Positions 33,180 through 41,827 of a DNA stretch of 64,000 bases are shown here, piece after piece. Origin of the DNA: Curtobacterium sp. 9128 (lineage in GTDB: Bacteria > Actinomycetota > Actinomycetes > Actinomycetales > Microbacteriaceae). The DNA is taken from assembly GCF_007673775.1 (NCBI RefSeq), contig NZ_VEAF01000003.1, positions 310,001-374,000 of the forward strand, in the 5' to 3' direction. Within the stretch, counting starts at the first letter, position 1; the number at the start of each line of letters is the position of its first letter. Position numbers and translations under genes: made by a program. The notes beneath the pieces were generated by a model. It was not told the origin of the DNA. It was given only the letters and a program-made list of their open reading frames with translations, and did not search any database.

Positions 33180-34274
33180 ATGCCCAACCCGTACGCAGAG
33201 GCCGGTGTCGACACCGCCGCTGGTGACCTCGCGGTCGAGCTGATGAAGTCCGCGGTCGCGGCGACCCACAACGCCTCGGTGTTCGGCGGTGTCGGCGGCT
33301 TCGCCGGGTTGTACGACGTCTCGTTCCTGAAGGACTTCTCACGGCCGCTGCTCGCGACCTCGACCGACGGCGTCGGCACGAAGGTCGCCATCGCACAGGC
33401 GATCGACAAGCACGACACGATCGGGCTCGACCTGGTCGGCATGGTCGTCGACGACATCGTCGTGGTCGGCGCGAAGCCGCTGTTCATGACGGACTACATC
33501 GCCTGCGGGCGGGTCGTTCCCGAGCGCATCGCGGACATCGTCGCCGGCATCGCCCGCGGCTGTTCTGCGACCGGCACGGCCCTGGTCGGCGGCGAGACCG
33601 CCGAGCACCCCGGCCTGCTCGGACCGGACGACTACGACGTCGCGGGTGCGGCGGTCGGCGCGGTGGAGGAGTCCGCCGTGCTGGGCGCCTCGCGCGTGGT
33701 CGACGGCGACGTGGTCGTGGCCATCGCGTCCTCCGGGCTGCACTCGAACGGGTACTCGCTCGTGCGGCACGTCCTGTCGTCCCGCGGCGTCGCGGTCACG
33801 GACTCGCTGCCGGAGTTCGGCGGCCTCGTCGGCGAGGCCCTCCTCGAACCGACCCGGCTCTACACGTCCCCGCTGCTCTCCGTGATCGACGCACATCCCG
33901 GTGCCGTGCACTCGCTCTCGCACGTGACCGGCGGCGGCATCGCGGCGAACCTGGCGCGCGTGCTGCCCGTCGGCTCGTGGGTCGAGGTCGACCGGGCGAC
34001 GTGGGAGCCCCTGCCCGTGTTCCGGGTGCTCGCGGACATGTCGGGCACGCCGATCGAGGACACCGAGGGCACGTGGAACCTCGGCATCGGGATGTTCGCG
34101 GTCGTCGACGCGGCGGCGGCGCCGGCCATCGTCGAGGCACTCGGCACCGCGGGGCTCGCGTCGTGGCTGGTCGGGGCGGTGTCGATGTCGGCGCGGGACC
34201 TCGAGGGCTTCGAGCAGGGGGCGAAGGGCGTCGACGGGGGCGCCGTCCGCCTGGTCGGGGCGTACGCGGGCTGA
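33180..34274 (+). CDS. purM: Phosphoribosylformylglycinamidine cyclo-ligase (AIR synthetase)
   Basis: Closes FGAM to AIR, step five of purine synthesis. The 364-residue protein has the PurM-fold signatures GGFAGLYDV, TSTDGVGTKVAIA, LVGMVVDDIVVVGAKPLFM, GETAEHPGLL, SSGLHSNGYSLVR and HVTGGGIAANLARVLP. GGAGG lies 7 nt before the ATG. It is divergent from purF and converges on DUF3073. Confidence 0.96.
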   Translation: MPNPYAEAGVDTAAGDLAVELMKSAVAATHNASVFGGVGGFAGLYDVSFLKDFSRPLLATSTDGVGTKVAIAQAIDKHDTIGLDLVGMVVDDIVVVGAKPLFMTDYIACGRVVPERIADIVAGIARGCSATGTALVGGETAEHPGLLGPDDYDVAGAAVGAVEESAVLGASRVVDGDVVVAIASSGLHSNGYSLVRHVLSSRGVAVTDSLPEFGGLVGEALLEPTRLYTSPLLSVIDAHPGAVHSLSHVTGGGIAANLARVLPVGSWVEVDRATWEPLPVFRVLADMSGTPIEDTEGTWNLGIGMFAVVDAAAAPAIVEALGTAGLASWLVGAVSMSARDLEGFEQGAKGVDGGAVRLVGAYAG

Positions 34275-34293
34275 GGCGCTCGCGCGCGGGGTG

Positions 34294-34354
34294 CTCGCGC
34301 GCAACCCTCTCGCCGACTCGGGGCTCTCGCGCGCAACCCTTCTCGCCGACTCGG
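34294..34354. repeat. Direct repeat of about 28 bp before element copy C
   Basis: The phrase CTCGCGCGCAACCCT-CTCGCCGACTCGG occurs at 34294-34321 and 34326-34354, about 32 nt apart. The second copy runs into the left arm of the 129-bp element, so its end CGACTCGG is arm sequence; the first copy looks like a truncated duplicate. Confidence 0.75.
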
Positions 34355-34475
34355 AACGACAGGGTCGATGTCGTACGACATCGACCCTGTCGTTCGTTGC
34401 GCGTGCGGGATGATGCGGGCGTGCAAGAGCGACATCGTCGTTGTCGTACGACAGCGACGTTGTCGCATCGAGTCG
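34347..34475. repeat. 129-bp symmetric element, copy C
   Basis: Same length as copies A and B at 15.4-15.9 kb, with the same left arm CGACTCGGAACGAC and a right arm with three changes. The first palindrome is perfect for 40 bp (34355-34394, centre at offset 28). The second is centred on GTCGTACGAC at offset 101 with two mismatched pairs. The middle is symmetric by TTGC (34397-34400) and GCAA (34422-34425). It lies between convergent purM and DUF3073. Confidence 0.85.
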
Positions 34476-34520
34476 GCAGCGCGGGCCGGGGCGGGGCGGC
34501 GCGTCGCCCGCACGCGAGAA

Positions 34521-34547
34521 CGCCGCGCCCCCGAGGGGAACGCGGCG
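34521..34547 (-). terminator. Terminator hairpin after DUF3073
   Basis: CGCCGCG (34521-34527) pairs with CGCGGCG (34541-34547), with an inner CCC/GGG extension. It is 17 nt beyond the DUF3073 stop on the minus strand. Confidence 0.65.
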
Positions 34548-34563
34548 TCGGCTGCCCGAGAGG

Positions 34564-34785
34564 TCAGGCGGACTTGTTCTGGTCCTGCTGGGGCTCGAAC
34601 TCGTCGTCGCCCTCGTACTGGTCATCCCCGTACTGGTCTGCCCAGCGGTCGACGTAGGAGTTCTCGTCCGAGTCGTGCCCGGCGGAGAGCTCGCGTTCGA
34701 GCGCACCGTAGTTCGTCTCCGGGCTGAAGTACTTCAGCTCCCGGGCGACCTTGGTGTGCTTTGCCTTCTGACGGCCGCGCCCCAT
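34564..34785 (-). CDS. DUF3073 domain-containing protein
   Basis: A 73-residue protein starting MGRGRQKAKHTKVARELKY, the DUF3073 hallmark: a basic N-terminal half followed by FSPETNYGALERELS and a very acidic Asp/Glu/Gln tail. It is conserved next to purM in actinobacteria, function unknown; the charge split suggests nucleic acid or ribosome contact. GAGGGGG lies 6 nt before the ATG. Confidence 0.92.
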   Translation of the reverse strand: MGRGRQKAKHTKVARELKYFSPETNYGALERELSAGHDSDENSYVDRWADQYGDDQYEGDDEFEPQQDQNKSA

Positions 34786-34946
34786 GCGTGACCCCCTCGT
34801 GATCGGCTCGTGTCCGGTGCTACGGGAGACGAGTCATCACCCGGAGAATCCGAACGGTTCGTGGTTGGAAATCTGCCGATCACTCTACCATGTACCCCTA
34901 TCTGGACATGGCCGGGCGTCAGCCGCGTCCAGCACAATCGGATGTG

Positions 34947-36062
34947 ATGACCGACGCGATGCCGACCTCTGACGACCAGCACGCCCGCGTGGTCGTGATC
35001 GGCGCGGGGCAGGCGGGACTGTCGGTCGCGTACCACCTCAGCCGACTCGGACTCCGGCCGGGGGACGAGCTGGTGGTGCTCGACCGGGCGCCGAGCACCG
35101 GCGGGGCGTGGCAGTTCCGCTGGGCGGCACTGCGGCTCGGGGCAGCGCACCGCGTGCACGACCTGCCGGGCATGCCGGCGATGGGCCTCCGCTTCGACGA
35201 CGCCGACCGCGCCCGCCCCGCGCGGGACGTCGTCGGCGAGTACTACCGTCGCTTCGAGCAGCACTACGACCTGCGGGTCCGTCGACCCGTCGCGGTGACG
35301 AGCGTCACGCATGCGGGAACCGGACTGTGCGTCGCGACGACGACCCCGGACGGCCGGACGGGACGCATCACAGCGGAGGTCGTGGTGAACGCCTCCGGCA
35401 CGTGGGGGACCCCGTTCGTGCCGTGGTACCCGGGCCGTGACAGCTTCCGCGGTCGGCAGATCGACACGACCGAGTACGTGTCGGCAGCGGAGTTCCGCGG
35501 GCAGGACGTCGTCGTCGTGGGTGGCGGCACGAGCGCGATCGGTTTCCTGCTCGAGCTCGACGGCGTGGCGCGGTCGACGCGGTGGTTCACGCGGCGGCCC
35601 ATGGCCTGGGCGGACACCGCGTCGCTCGACGTGGAGTCGGCCGTCGCCGCCGTGCAGGAGCAGGACCGTGCGGCCCGGGCGGGGGAGGCCCTGCCGAGCA
35701 TCGTCAGCGGGACCGGCGTCCCGGTGTCGCGGCGGATCCGCGCGGGGCTCGACCGTGGCGTCCTCCACGACGAGCCGATGTTCGCGGCGCTCGAGCCGGA
35801 CGGTGTCGTGACGACCGGCGGCGAGCACGTGCACGCCGATGCGGTCATCTGGGCGACGGGGTTCCGCGCCGACCTCCGGCACCTCGCGCCGCTGCGGCTC
35901 CGCACGGCGAAGGGCGGGGTGGTCGTCGCGGACGGGCGCTCGGAGGAGGAACCCCGGCTGTTCCTCGCCGGCTACGGTCCCCAGGCCTCGACGATCGGCG
36001 CCAACCGGGCGGGCCGAGTGATCGCCCGGCAGGTGCTCGGCGCACTCGACCTCGCGCGCTGA
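34947..36062 (+). CDS. FAD-dependent NAD(P)-binding oxidoreductase (CzcO-like)
   Basis: A 371-residue flavoprotein of the flavin-containing monooxygenase-like group. The FAD motif VVIGAGQAGLSVAYHL is near residue 15, the NAD(P) motif VVVGGGTSAIG near 190, and the ATG motif VIWATGFRADL near 300. The substrate is not deducible. ATG 34947 is preferred; 34959 also fits, while the longer frame from 34890 lacks family similarity. No ribosome site is obvious. It is divergent from DUF3073 and converges on DoxX. Confidence 0.83.
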   Translation: MTDAMPTSDDQHARVVVIGAGQAGLSVAYHLSRLGLRPGDELVVLDRAPSTGGAWQFRWAALRLGAAHRVHDLPGMPAMGLRFDDADRARPARDVVGEYYRRFEQHYDLRVRRPVAVTSVTHAGTGLCVATTTPDGRTGRITAEVVVNASGTWGTPFVPWYPGRDSFRGRQIDTTEYVSAAEFRGQDVVVVGGGTSAIGFLLELDGVARSTRWFTRRPMAWADTASLDVESAVAAVQEQDRAARAGEALPSIVSGTGVPVSRRIRAGLDRGVLHDEPMFAALEPDGVVTTGGEHVHADAVIWATGFRADLRHLAPLRLRTAKGGVVVADGRSEEEPRLFLAGYGPQASTIGANRAGRVIARQVLGALDLAR

Positions 36063-36112
36063 CCGACACCCCACAGGACGGTGCACGCGCGGAGCGTCGG
36101 CCGTCGCGACCG

Positions 36113-36553
36113 TCAGGCGGGCAGGGGCTCGGACGTCCCGCGCCGGCGTCGGGCGGCCCGCAGCACGAGCGCGTCGAGTGACAGACGCCCCGGCCCGGTC
36201 AGCGCGACGGCGAGGGCTCCGGCGGCCAGCACGAGCACGTACTCGAACCCGCCGTCCTGCGAGAAGAATCCCGACGACGCGTGCACGAGCAGCCCGGCGA
36301 CGACCATGTCGAGCGCGAGCAGGACGCCCACGACCCGCGTCGCGACGCCGAGCACGAGGAACGCGCCACCGACGACCTCGAGGCCGGCGACGAACGGCGC
36401 CGCGACCGAGGCGAAGGGGACGCCCATCCCCGCGAATCCGGAGGCGACGGCGGGGATGCCCTGGCCGAACTTCTGCAGGCCGTGGGCGATGAAGACCACG
36501 CCGAGGACGACGCGGAGGACGGTCAGGCCGATCGATGTCGATGTGGTTCGCAT
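36113..36553 (-). CDS. DoxX family membrane protein
   Basis: A 146-residue four-helix DoxX protein: TVLRVVLGVVFIAHGLQKFGQG, then FVAGLEVVGGAFLVLGVATRVVG and ALDMVVAGLLVHASSGFF. DoxX proteins are membrane partners in redox homeostasis; the role here is undefined. ATG 36553 has TACGGT 7 nt upstream with no clear ribosome site, so a leaderless mRNA is possible. Confidence 0.88.
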   Translation of the reverse strand: MRTTSTSIGLTVLRVVLGVVFIAHGLQKFGQGIPAVASGFAGMGVPFASVAAPFVAGLEVVGGAFLVLGVATRVVGVLLALDMVVAGLLVHASSGFFSQDGGFEYVLVLAAGALAVALTGPGRLSLDALVLRAARRRRGTSEPLPA

Positions 36554-36677
36554 GGCCCCGACCGTAACGGGTGACGTGTCATCGATCACCCTCGTTCGGG
36601 GGTCTGCCCGGGTCTCCCCAGGACCCACTCAGCCCCGGGTCCTCCGAACGGCGGACTCCGCCGCCGCCCGGAGTGCC

Positions 36678-36920
36678 TCAGGACTCCTGCTGGCCCCGAC
36701 CGGTCTTCGACTGCAGGCGGTCGATGTGCTCAGAGGCCTCGGCCTTGGTCAGGTCGGCGGGGAGCTCCTCGCCGGCCTCACGCGCGAGGGTGTCGAGGTA
36801 ACTCCGCTGCGGGCCGGTCATCGGCTCGTCGCCGGTGACCCACTGCTCCGGGTCCTTGCTCGCGGTGGTGGAGGGGTCGGGACGGGCGCCGCCCAGGGTC
36901 TCGCCGGTGTTGTCGCTCAT
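36678..36920 (-). CDS. DUF3072 domain-containing protein
   Basis: An 80-residue soluble protein matching the DUF3072 pattern: DPEQWVTGDEPMTGPQRSYLDTLAREAGEELPADLTKAEASEHIDRLQ. The second half resembles the small helical modules that end other actinobacterial proteins. Function unknown. TAGCGT lies 7 nt before the ATG, suggesting leaderless transcription. Confidence 0.88.
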   Translation of the reverse strand: MSDNTGETLGGARPDPSTTASKDPEQWVTGDEPMTGPQRSYLDTLAREAGEELPADLTKAEASEHIDRLQSKTGRGQQES

Positions 36921-36997
36921 GCGCGGAACGCTACGCGCCACCGGCGACAGCGCCATCAGCCCCGCGACGCGGCGGGGGACAAGGCCGACCGGCCCCG

Positions 36998-37732
36998 TCA
37001 GACCGGTGTCGCCGTGTACCGCACCAGGTCGGCCCCGACCTCGTTCGCCGCGATCGGCACCGACCGCCCGTCACGGGTCACCCACAGCGTGTTGGCCGGC
37101 TCGTCGAGACGTTCCACCGGCGACAGCGTCCCGTCGAGGAGCACCGACGCGGTCACGAGCACGGTGCCTGATGCCGGGCGGGGCGGCAGCCCGGGGACGT
37201 CGTCCGCGTAGGCCGGGTAGCGCCCCGGTGCCAGCAGCGGGCTGATCGGCGTCGTCACGATCTCCACGCCGGCAGCGCCCGACGCCGTCACCGCGTCGGC
37301 CGTCACGGTCACCAGGCGGACCACCTGGTCCTTCGGCAGCGGCATGTCCACGACGCCGGAGCCGGCCAGGGCGCGGAAGGCGGGCCGACCGTCGGGGCCG
37401 AGGTGGGCCTCCAGTCCGTCGATGCGGACGCGACCGCGTCCCCGGGTGTCCGCGTAGGTGCCCGGCTGCAGGTCGGAGCGGCGCGCCTCGATGACGGGCA
37501 CGACCACGCGGTCGGGGCGGTACCAGTCGCGGAGGGTGGCCGGGTCGACCCAGCCGATGCTCGCGGAGCCGACCTCGCGCTCGTCGAGTGCGCCGAGCGG
37601 TCGCTCGCCGCGCACGGCGACGAGCCCCTCGTAGCGGTCGTCAGCGTGGTCGAGCACCTCGACGCGCTTGGAGACCTTGCCGTCGTGGCCGTCGAACGTC
37701 GCGAAGGTGCGCAGGTCGGGAGCGTCGGTCAT
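36998..37732 (-). CDS. Hypothetical protein
   Basis: Unrecognised family. A 244-residue, mainly beta-strand protein without signal peptide or membrane helix. It contains ATFDGHDGKVSKRVEVLDHADD near the start and many short Val-rich strands, ending DEPANTLWVTRDGRSVPIAANEVGADLVRY. The latter resembles a substrate-recognition or tail-assembly beta domain only loosely. TACGAT lies 8 nt before the ATG. It is followed by DUF3072 after 77 nt in the same direction. Confidence 0.65.
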   Translation of the reverse strand: MTDAPDLRTFATFDGHDGKVSKRVEVLDHADDRYEGLVAVRGERPLGALDEREVGSASIGWVDPATLRDWYRPDRVVVPVIEARRSDLQPGTYADTRGRGRVRIDGLEAHLGPDGRPAFRALAGSGVVDMPLPKDQVVRLVTVTADAVTASGAAGVEIVTTPISPLLAPGRYPAYADDVPGLPPRPASGTVLVTASVLLDGTLSPVERLDEPANTLWVTRDGRSVPIAANEVGADLVRYTATPV

Positions 37733-37762
37733 GGGTCCAGATCGTATGCCGGGAGGCCCGGG

Positions 37763-40012
37763 TCACTCCACGGACGTCGGCGTGCGTCCCGGGGACGCCG
37801 GCACGAGCACCTGCATCTCGCCGGTGCAGGTGGCCGGGTCGACGCCCTCGGCGGGACCGGCCGGTCGGGTCGCTCGACGCGTCTGCGCACCGGGGCGCAC
37901 GGTCGGCTGCAGGCTGTTCCGCTGGGCCGACCGGAGCAGGCGGTCGGCCTCGTCGTCCTCGTGCCGTGAGACACCGGCTCTGGCGGCTCCGACGCGGGCG
38001 CGGCGGAGCGGCGGGCGGACGGGCTCGCCGCGGCGCTCCTGACCGGGGAAGGGACGCGAGCGACGGCCGTAGAGGAGCTCGGAGGAGTCCAGGAGCCACG
38101 GCACGAGAGCGACGGTGACGCCGTGCACGAGCAGGAGCTTCTTCCGGATCCGACGGCCGCGGTGGTTGTGGAGCAGGCCCTCCCACCAGTGCCCGACGAT
38201 GAACACCGGCGTGTAGACCGTCACCACCTCGGAGCCGTGCTCGGCGCGGTGTGCCTTGATGTAGGAGATGAGCGGCATCGAGATGTCGCGGTACGGGCTC
38301 GGCACGATGGTCAGCGGGACCTCGATGCCGTGCTCGGCCCACTGCTGCCGGAGCAGCTCGGCCTCGGCGTCGTCGATGGCGACGTGCACCGCCTCGAGTC
38401 CGGCGTGCTCGGCGGCGATCGCGTAGTCGAGGGCCTTCAGCACGGGCTTCTGCAGCCGGTTCACGAGCACGATCGCGTGGTCACCCGTCGCACCGAACTC
38501 GGTCTCGACGTCGGCCTCGATCTCGTGCTTGACGTCGCGGTAGTACCGGTTGACGCCGAGCATGAGCACGAACAGCACCGGCATGATGACGAACACCAAC
38601 CACGCACCGTGCGTGAACTTCGTGATGGTGACGATCACGAGCACCACGAAGGTGAACGTCGCGCCGGTGGCGTTGATCAGGCGGGACCGCACGACCTGCC
38701 CGCGGTTGACGGGCTCCGTCGCGGTGCCGTCCCGGTCCTGGCGCAGCAGGCGCGTCCAGTGCCGCACCATGCCCGTCTGGCCGAGCGTGAACGACACGAA
38801 CACGCCGATGATGTAGAGCTGGATCAGGCTCGTGACGTTCGCGCGGTAGAGCACCAGGAGCGCCGCCGCGACGAGCGCCAGCACGATGACGCCGTTCGAG
38901 TAGATGAGCCGGTCACCGCGGGTCGACAGGGCCTTCGGCGCGTACGAGTCCCGCGCCAGGATCGAGCCGAGCAGCGGGAAGCCGTTGAACGCGGTGTTCG
39001 CCGCCAGGAGCAGCACCGCGGCCGTGGTGGCCTGGATCACGAAGAACAGGACCGTGTCGTTGCCGAACGTCGCCGCCGCGATCTGGGCGATCAGGGAGCG
39101 CTGCGGGGTGGTCGCACAGTTCGCGAAGCCCCGGAGGTCGCAGGCGCTCTCGGCGTAGTGCACACGGGACACCAGCGCCAGCGTGATGAGCCCCACGAAC
39201 AGCACGATCGCGATGCCACCCATGAACACGAGGGTCATCTGCGCGTTCTTGACCTTCGGGCGGCGGAAGGCCTGCACGCCGTTCGCGATCGCCTCGACGC
39301 CGGTCAGGGCGGAGCAGCCGGACGCGAACGCGCGGAGGAGCAGCAGGATGAACGCCGCCTGCGTGGTGTGCTCGACGTTCTGCACGGTGTACGCGGCCGA
39401 CTCCGCCACCGGGGCGTTGCCGGCGAGCACCCGCACCAGGCCGGTGACGACCATCACGAACACGCTCGCGACGAACAGGTACGTCGGCACCGCGAAGGCC
39501 TTGCTCGACTCGCGGACGCCCCGGAGGTTCGCGGCCGCGAGCAGCACGACGAAGACGAGTGCGAGCTCGACGCGGAACTCGTTGAGCACGGGGAGCGCGG
39601 AGATGATGTTGTCCACGCCCGAGGCCACCGACACGGCGACCGTCATCACGTAGTCGACGAGCAGGGCGCTCGCCACGACGAGGCCCGCCTTCTCGCCGAG
39701 GTTCCGGTGCGCGACCTCGTAGTCGCCGCCGCCGGACGGGTACGCCTTGATGAGCTGCCGGTAGGAGGCGACGACGACCAGCAGCAGGAGCACGACCAGG
39801 GCGGCGACCCCCGGTGCGAACGTCAGGAACGACATCCCGCCGAGCAGCAGGATCATGAGGAGCTCCTGCGGCGCGTACGCCACGGAGGAGAGGGGGTCGC
39901 TGGCGAAGATCGGGAGCGCCAGGTGCTTCGGGAGGAGCTGTCCCTCGAGCTTCTCGGAGGGGAGCGGGTCCCCGATCAGTCGCGACTTCAGCGACCGGAT
40001 CTCGTTCGTCAC
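37763..40012 (-). CDS. APC family permease, KimA/YdaO-like, with cytoplasmic C-terminal domain
   Basis: A large permease of about 749 residues. Twelve or so helices follow FASDPLSSVAYAPQELLMILLLGG, with the APC core YPSGGGDYEVAHRNLG. A soluble domain then contains HAIVLVNRLQKPVLKALDYAIAAE, a USP-like fold as in KimA potassium importers. The last 100 residues are basic and disordered. Potassium or amino acid uptake is inferred. GTG 40012 lies 8 nt after TAGGTT; a TTG at 40021 overlaps that -10 and is less likely. Confidence 0.8.
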   Translation of the reverse strand: MTNEIRSLKSRLIGDPLPSEKLEGQLLPKHLALPIFASDPLSSVAYAPQELLMILLLGGMSFLTFAPGVAALVVLLLLVVVASYRQLIKAYPSGGGDYEVAHRNLGEKAGLVVASALLVDYVMTVAVSVASGVDNIISALPVLNEFRVELALVFVVLLAAANLRGVRESSKAFAVPTYLFVASVFVMVVTGLVRVLAGNAPVAESAAYTVQNVEHTTQAAFILLLLRAFASGCSALTGVEAIANGVQAFRRPKVKNAQMTLVFMGGIAIVLFVGLITLALVSRVHYAESACDLRGFANCATTPQRSLIAQIAAATFGNDTVLFFVIQATTAAVLLLAANTAFNGFPLLGSILARDSYAPKALSTRGDRLIYSNGVIVLALVAAALLVLYRANVTSLIQLYIIGVFVSFTLGQTGMVRHWTRLLRQDRDGTATEPVNRGQVVRSRLINATGATFTFVVLVIVTITKFTHGAWLVFVIMPVLFVLMLGVNRYYRDVKHEIEADVETEFGATGDHAIVLVNRLQKPVLKALDYAIAAEHAGLEAVHVAIDDAEAELLRQQWAEHGIEVPLTIVPSPYRDISMPLISYIKAHRAEHGSEVVTVYTPVFIVGHWWEGLLHNHRGRRIRKKLLLVHGVTVALVPWLLDSSELLYGRRSRPFPGQERRGEPVRPPLRRARVGAARAGVSRHEDDEADRLLRSAQRNSLQPTVRPGAQTRRATRPAGPAEGVDPATCTGEMQVLVPASPGRTPTSVE

Positions 40013-40115
40013 GAGCGGCAAACCTACTCAGTTCCTCGCGGGAGTCAACACTGAGTGGACGGACAGGTGGGCGCGGCGGGCCGGACGGGAGCGTGCGGCG
40101 CTCTGCGCCCCGGTA

Positions 40116-40153
40116 CGGACATCGCACCCCGCGAGAACGGGGTGCGATGTCCG
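40116..40153 (-). terminator. 15-bp perfect hairpin between PadR operon and KimA-like gene
   Basis: CGGACATCGCACCCC (40116-40130) pairs exactly with 40139-40153 around an 8-nt loop. A partial third copy GCGCGATGTC follows at 40161. It lies 76 nt beyond the PadR stop and upstream of the KimA-like gene, so it should end the PadR-DUF4097 transcript. Confidence 0.75.
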
Positions 40154-40228
40154 GGACGGGGCGCGATGTCGGCCCGATCCGCTCCGGACGGGAGGCGCGG
40201 GTCGGCTCCGGCGTCCGGCCGTCGGCCG

Positions 40229-40801
40229 TCAGAGGGACTTGCGGAGGGCCTCCAGGCCGTCGCGCAGGCGCGTCACCGTATCGGCGCTGAGGGTGCCGCG
40301 TGTCGCGCGGCGGCGGAGGTCGGCGCGGACCTGCTGCCGGAACGACGACAGGGCCATCTCGAGCTCCCGGAGGGCGCGGGCGCCGTCGGACGGGACCGAC
40401 ACCGGTTCCTCGGTGCTCGTCGACTCCGCCGAGGCGGCGAGGTCGGCGCGGAGGGAGCGCATCGCGTCGCTGACCGAGGCACGGACGCCGTCGGCGAGGG
40501 ACTTGACCGAGTCGTTCACGCCGGCCTCGAGCGAGGCGATCTCGTCCGCACGGGCGGCGAGCTCGGCGCGGCCGGCGTCGGTGATCGCGTAGACGGTCTT
40601 GCGGCCGTCGGCGGTCTTCGTCACGAGGCCGTCCTCCTCGAGCTTGGCCAGGCGCGGGTACACCGTGCCGGCGCTCGGGACGTACGTGCCGCCGAAGCGG
40701 TCCCCGAGGGCCTGGATGACCTCGTACCCGTGCATCGGGTGGTCGGCGAGCAGCGTGAGCAGGTACAGGCGCAGGTGGCCGTGGGCGAAGACGGGGCTCA
40801 T
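40229..40801 (-). CDS. PadR family transcriptional regulator
   Basis: A 190-residue PadR regulator with winged helix LYLLTLLADHPMHGYEVIQAL, AGTVYPRLAKLEEDGLV and wing GRKTVYAITDAGR, then a long helical C-terminal half with many Ala/Ser/Arg. Its start overlaps the DUF4097 stop (ATGA), so the two are translated together. It is the likely repressor acting at the two CGCGAT operators upstream of DUF4097, a known PadR-DUF4097 pairing. Confidence 0.9.
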   Translation of the reverse strand: MSPVFAHGHLRLYLLTLLADHPMHGYEVIQALGDRFGGTYVPSAGTVYPRLAKLEEDGLVTKTADGRKTVYAITDAGRAELAARADEIASLEAGVNDSVKSLADGVRASVSDAMRSLRADLAASAESTSTEEPVSVPSDGARALRELEMALSSFRQQVRADLRRRATRGTLSADTVTRLRDGLEALRKSL

Positions 40802-41715
40802 TCCGACACCCCGCTCTCCGGCGTCGCGATGGTGGGCGCCGTGCCGGTCGGCGTCGTGCTCGTCGGCGTCGTGGTGTCCGGCTTGGTGAGGTCCGGCGTG
40901 GTGCGGTCCGGGGCCGACGCGGGCGGCGCGTGCAGCACCGCGATGTCACCGGAGACGGAGTTCACGCGGAGGTCGAGCCAGTGGCCGGAGAGCTCCCCGC
41001 CCTGCTTGACGTAGGTGCCGCGGACGCCCTTGATCTCGGCGTCGTCGAACTGCAGCTTCCCCGAGGCGGTGCTCACCGTGCACTGGAACGGCACGCCGTC
41101 CTCGAGCCGGACGCTGACACCACCGGAGACGGTGTTCACCTTCGCCGAGTCGGGGGTGCCGTGCAGGTCGAGCACGACGTCGGCGGAGACGCCGTCGGCC
41201 GAGAAGCGCGGGATCTCGCCGGTCGCGACGACGTCGCCGGAGACGGTGTGCACCGTGAGGGCGCCGTCGAGCTCGCGGATCGTCGTCGTGCCGGAGACCG
41301 CGTTGACCGTGACGTCACCGGCGACGCCGTCCACGACGAGGTCGCCGGAGACGGTGTTGAGCGTCGCGCCGCGGTTCGTGCCGGAGACCAACGCTCCAGC
41401 CGACACCACGCCGAGGTTCACCCCGGCGTCGCGGGGGACCAGGATGCTGACGTCCGCGTGGGCCTTGCCGCGGAAGGACTTGAGGAACCCGATCGGGTCG
41501 TCCCAGCGGATCTGCGGGTGGTCGACGGTGAGGGTGTCCCCGTCGAGCTCGATCTTGAGCGGCTTGCCGGACACGCTGTGGACCTCCACGCGAGCGGTGG
41601 GCTCGTCGTGGGCGACCACGTCGACCTGCCCGCCGACCAGGCCGATGCGGAGTGACCGCACGATCCCGGTGTCGATGACCTTGGGCTCCTCGACGAGCCA
41701 CTTCTCCTGCGCCAT
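40798..41715 (-). CDS. DUF4097 family beta-strand repeat protein
   Basis: A 305-residue protein with repeated short strands of the form TVSGDVVxxG (for example LNTVSGDLVVDGVAGDVTVNAVSG), the parallel beta-roll of DUF4097 putative adhesins. The C-terminal 35 residues are Thr/Pro-rich and low complexity. No signal peptide is visible, so it may be cytoplasmic or membrane-associated despite the adhesin label. GAGGAG lies 6 nt before ATG 41715. First gene of an operon with PadR. Confidence 0.87.
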   Translation of the reverse strand: MAQEKWLVEEPKVIDTGIVRSLRIGLVGGQVDVVAHDEPTARVEVHSVSGKPLKIELDGDTLTVDHPQIRWDDPIGFLKSFRGKAHADVSILVPRDAGVNLGVVSAGALVSGTNRGATLNTVSGDLVVDGVAGDVTVNAVSGTTTIRELDGALTVHTVSGDVVATGEIPRFSADGVSADVVLDLHGTPDSAKVNTVSGGVSVRLEDGVPFQCTVSTASGKLQFDDAEIKGVRGTYVKQGGELSGHWLDLRVNSVSGDIAVLHAPPASAPDRTTPDLTKPDTTTPTSTTPTGTAPTIATPESGVSE

Positions 41716-41730
41716 GTCGTCTCCTCGATT

Positions 41731-41771
41731 TCGCGATGTATCGCGTTGTTGCAACTCACGATATGTCGCGA
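41731..41771 (-). promoter_or_regulatory. Two PadR-type operators upstream of DUF4097
   Basis: TCGCGATGTATCGCG (41731-41745) contains the palindrome CGCGAT-GT-ATCGCG. CACGATATGTCGCGA (41757-41771) is a second, less perfect copy with centres 26 nt apart, about 2.5 helical turns. The TATCG-rich core is typical of PadR sites and unusual in this GC background. Confidence 0.65.
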
Positions 41772-41827
41772 CTCCGGTGCGCGCAACGGTGCGACGACAT
41801 GCACGGCCGATGTGCAGGTTCCGGCCC

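Noticed and set aside
40013-40228. A c-di-AMP (ydaO) riboswitch before the KimA-like gene
   Set aside because: The predicted -10 lies 8 nt before the start, leaving no leader, and I see no ydaO-type conserved loops.
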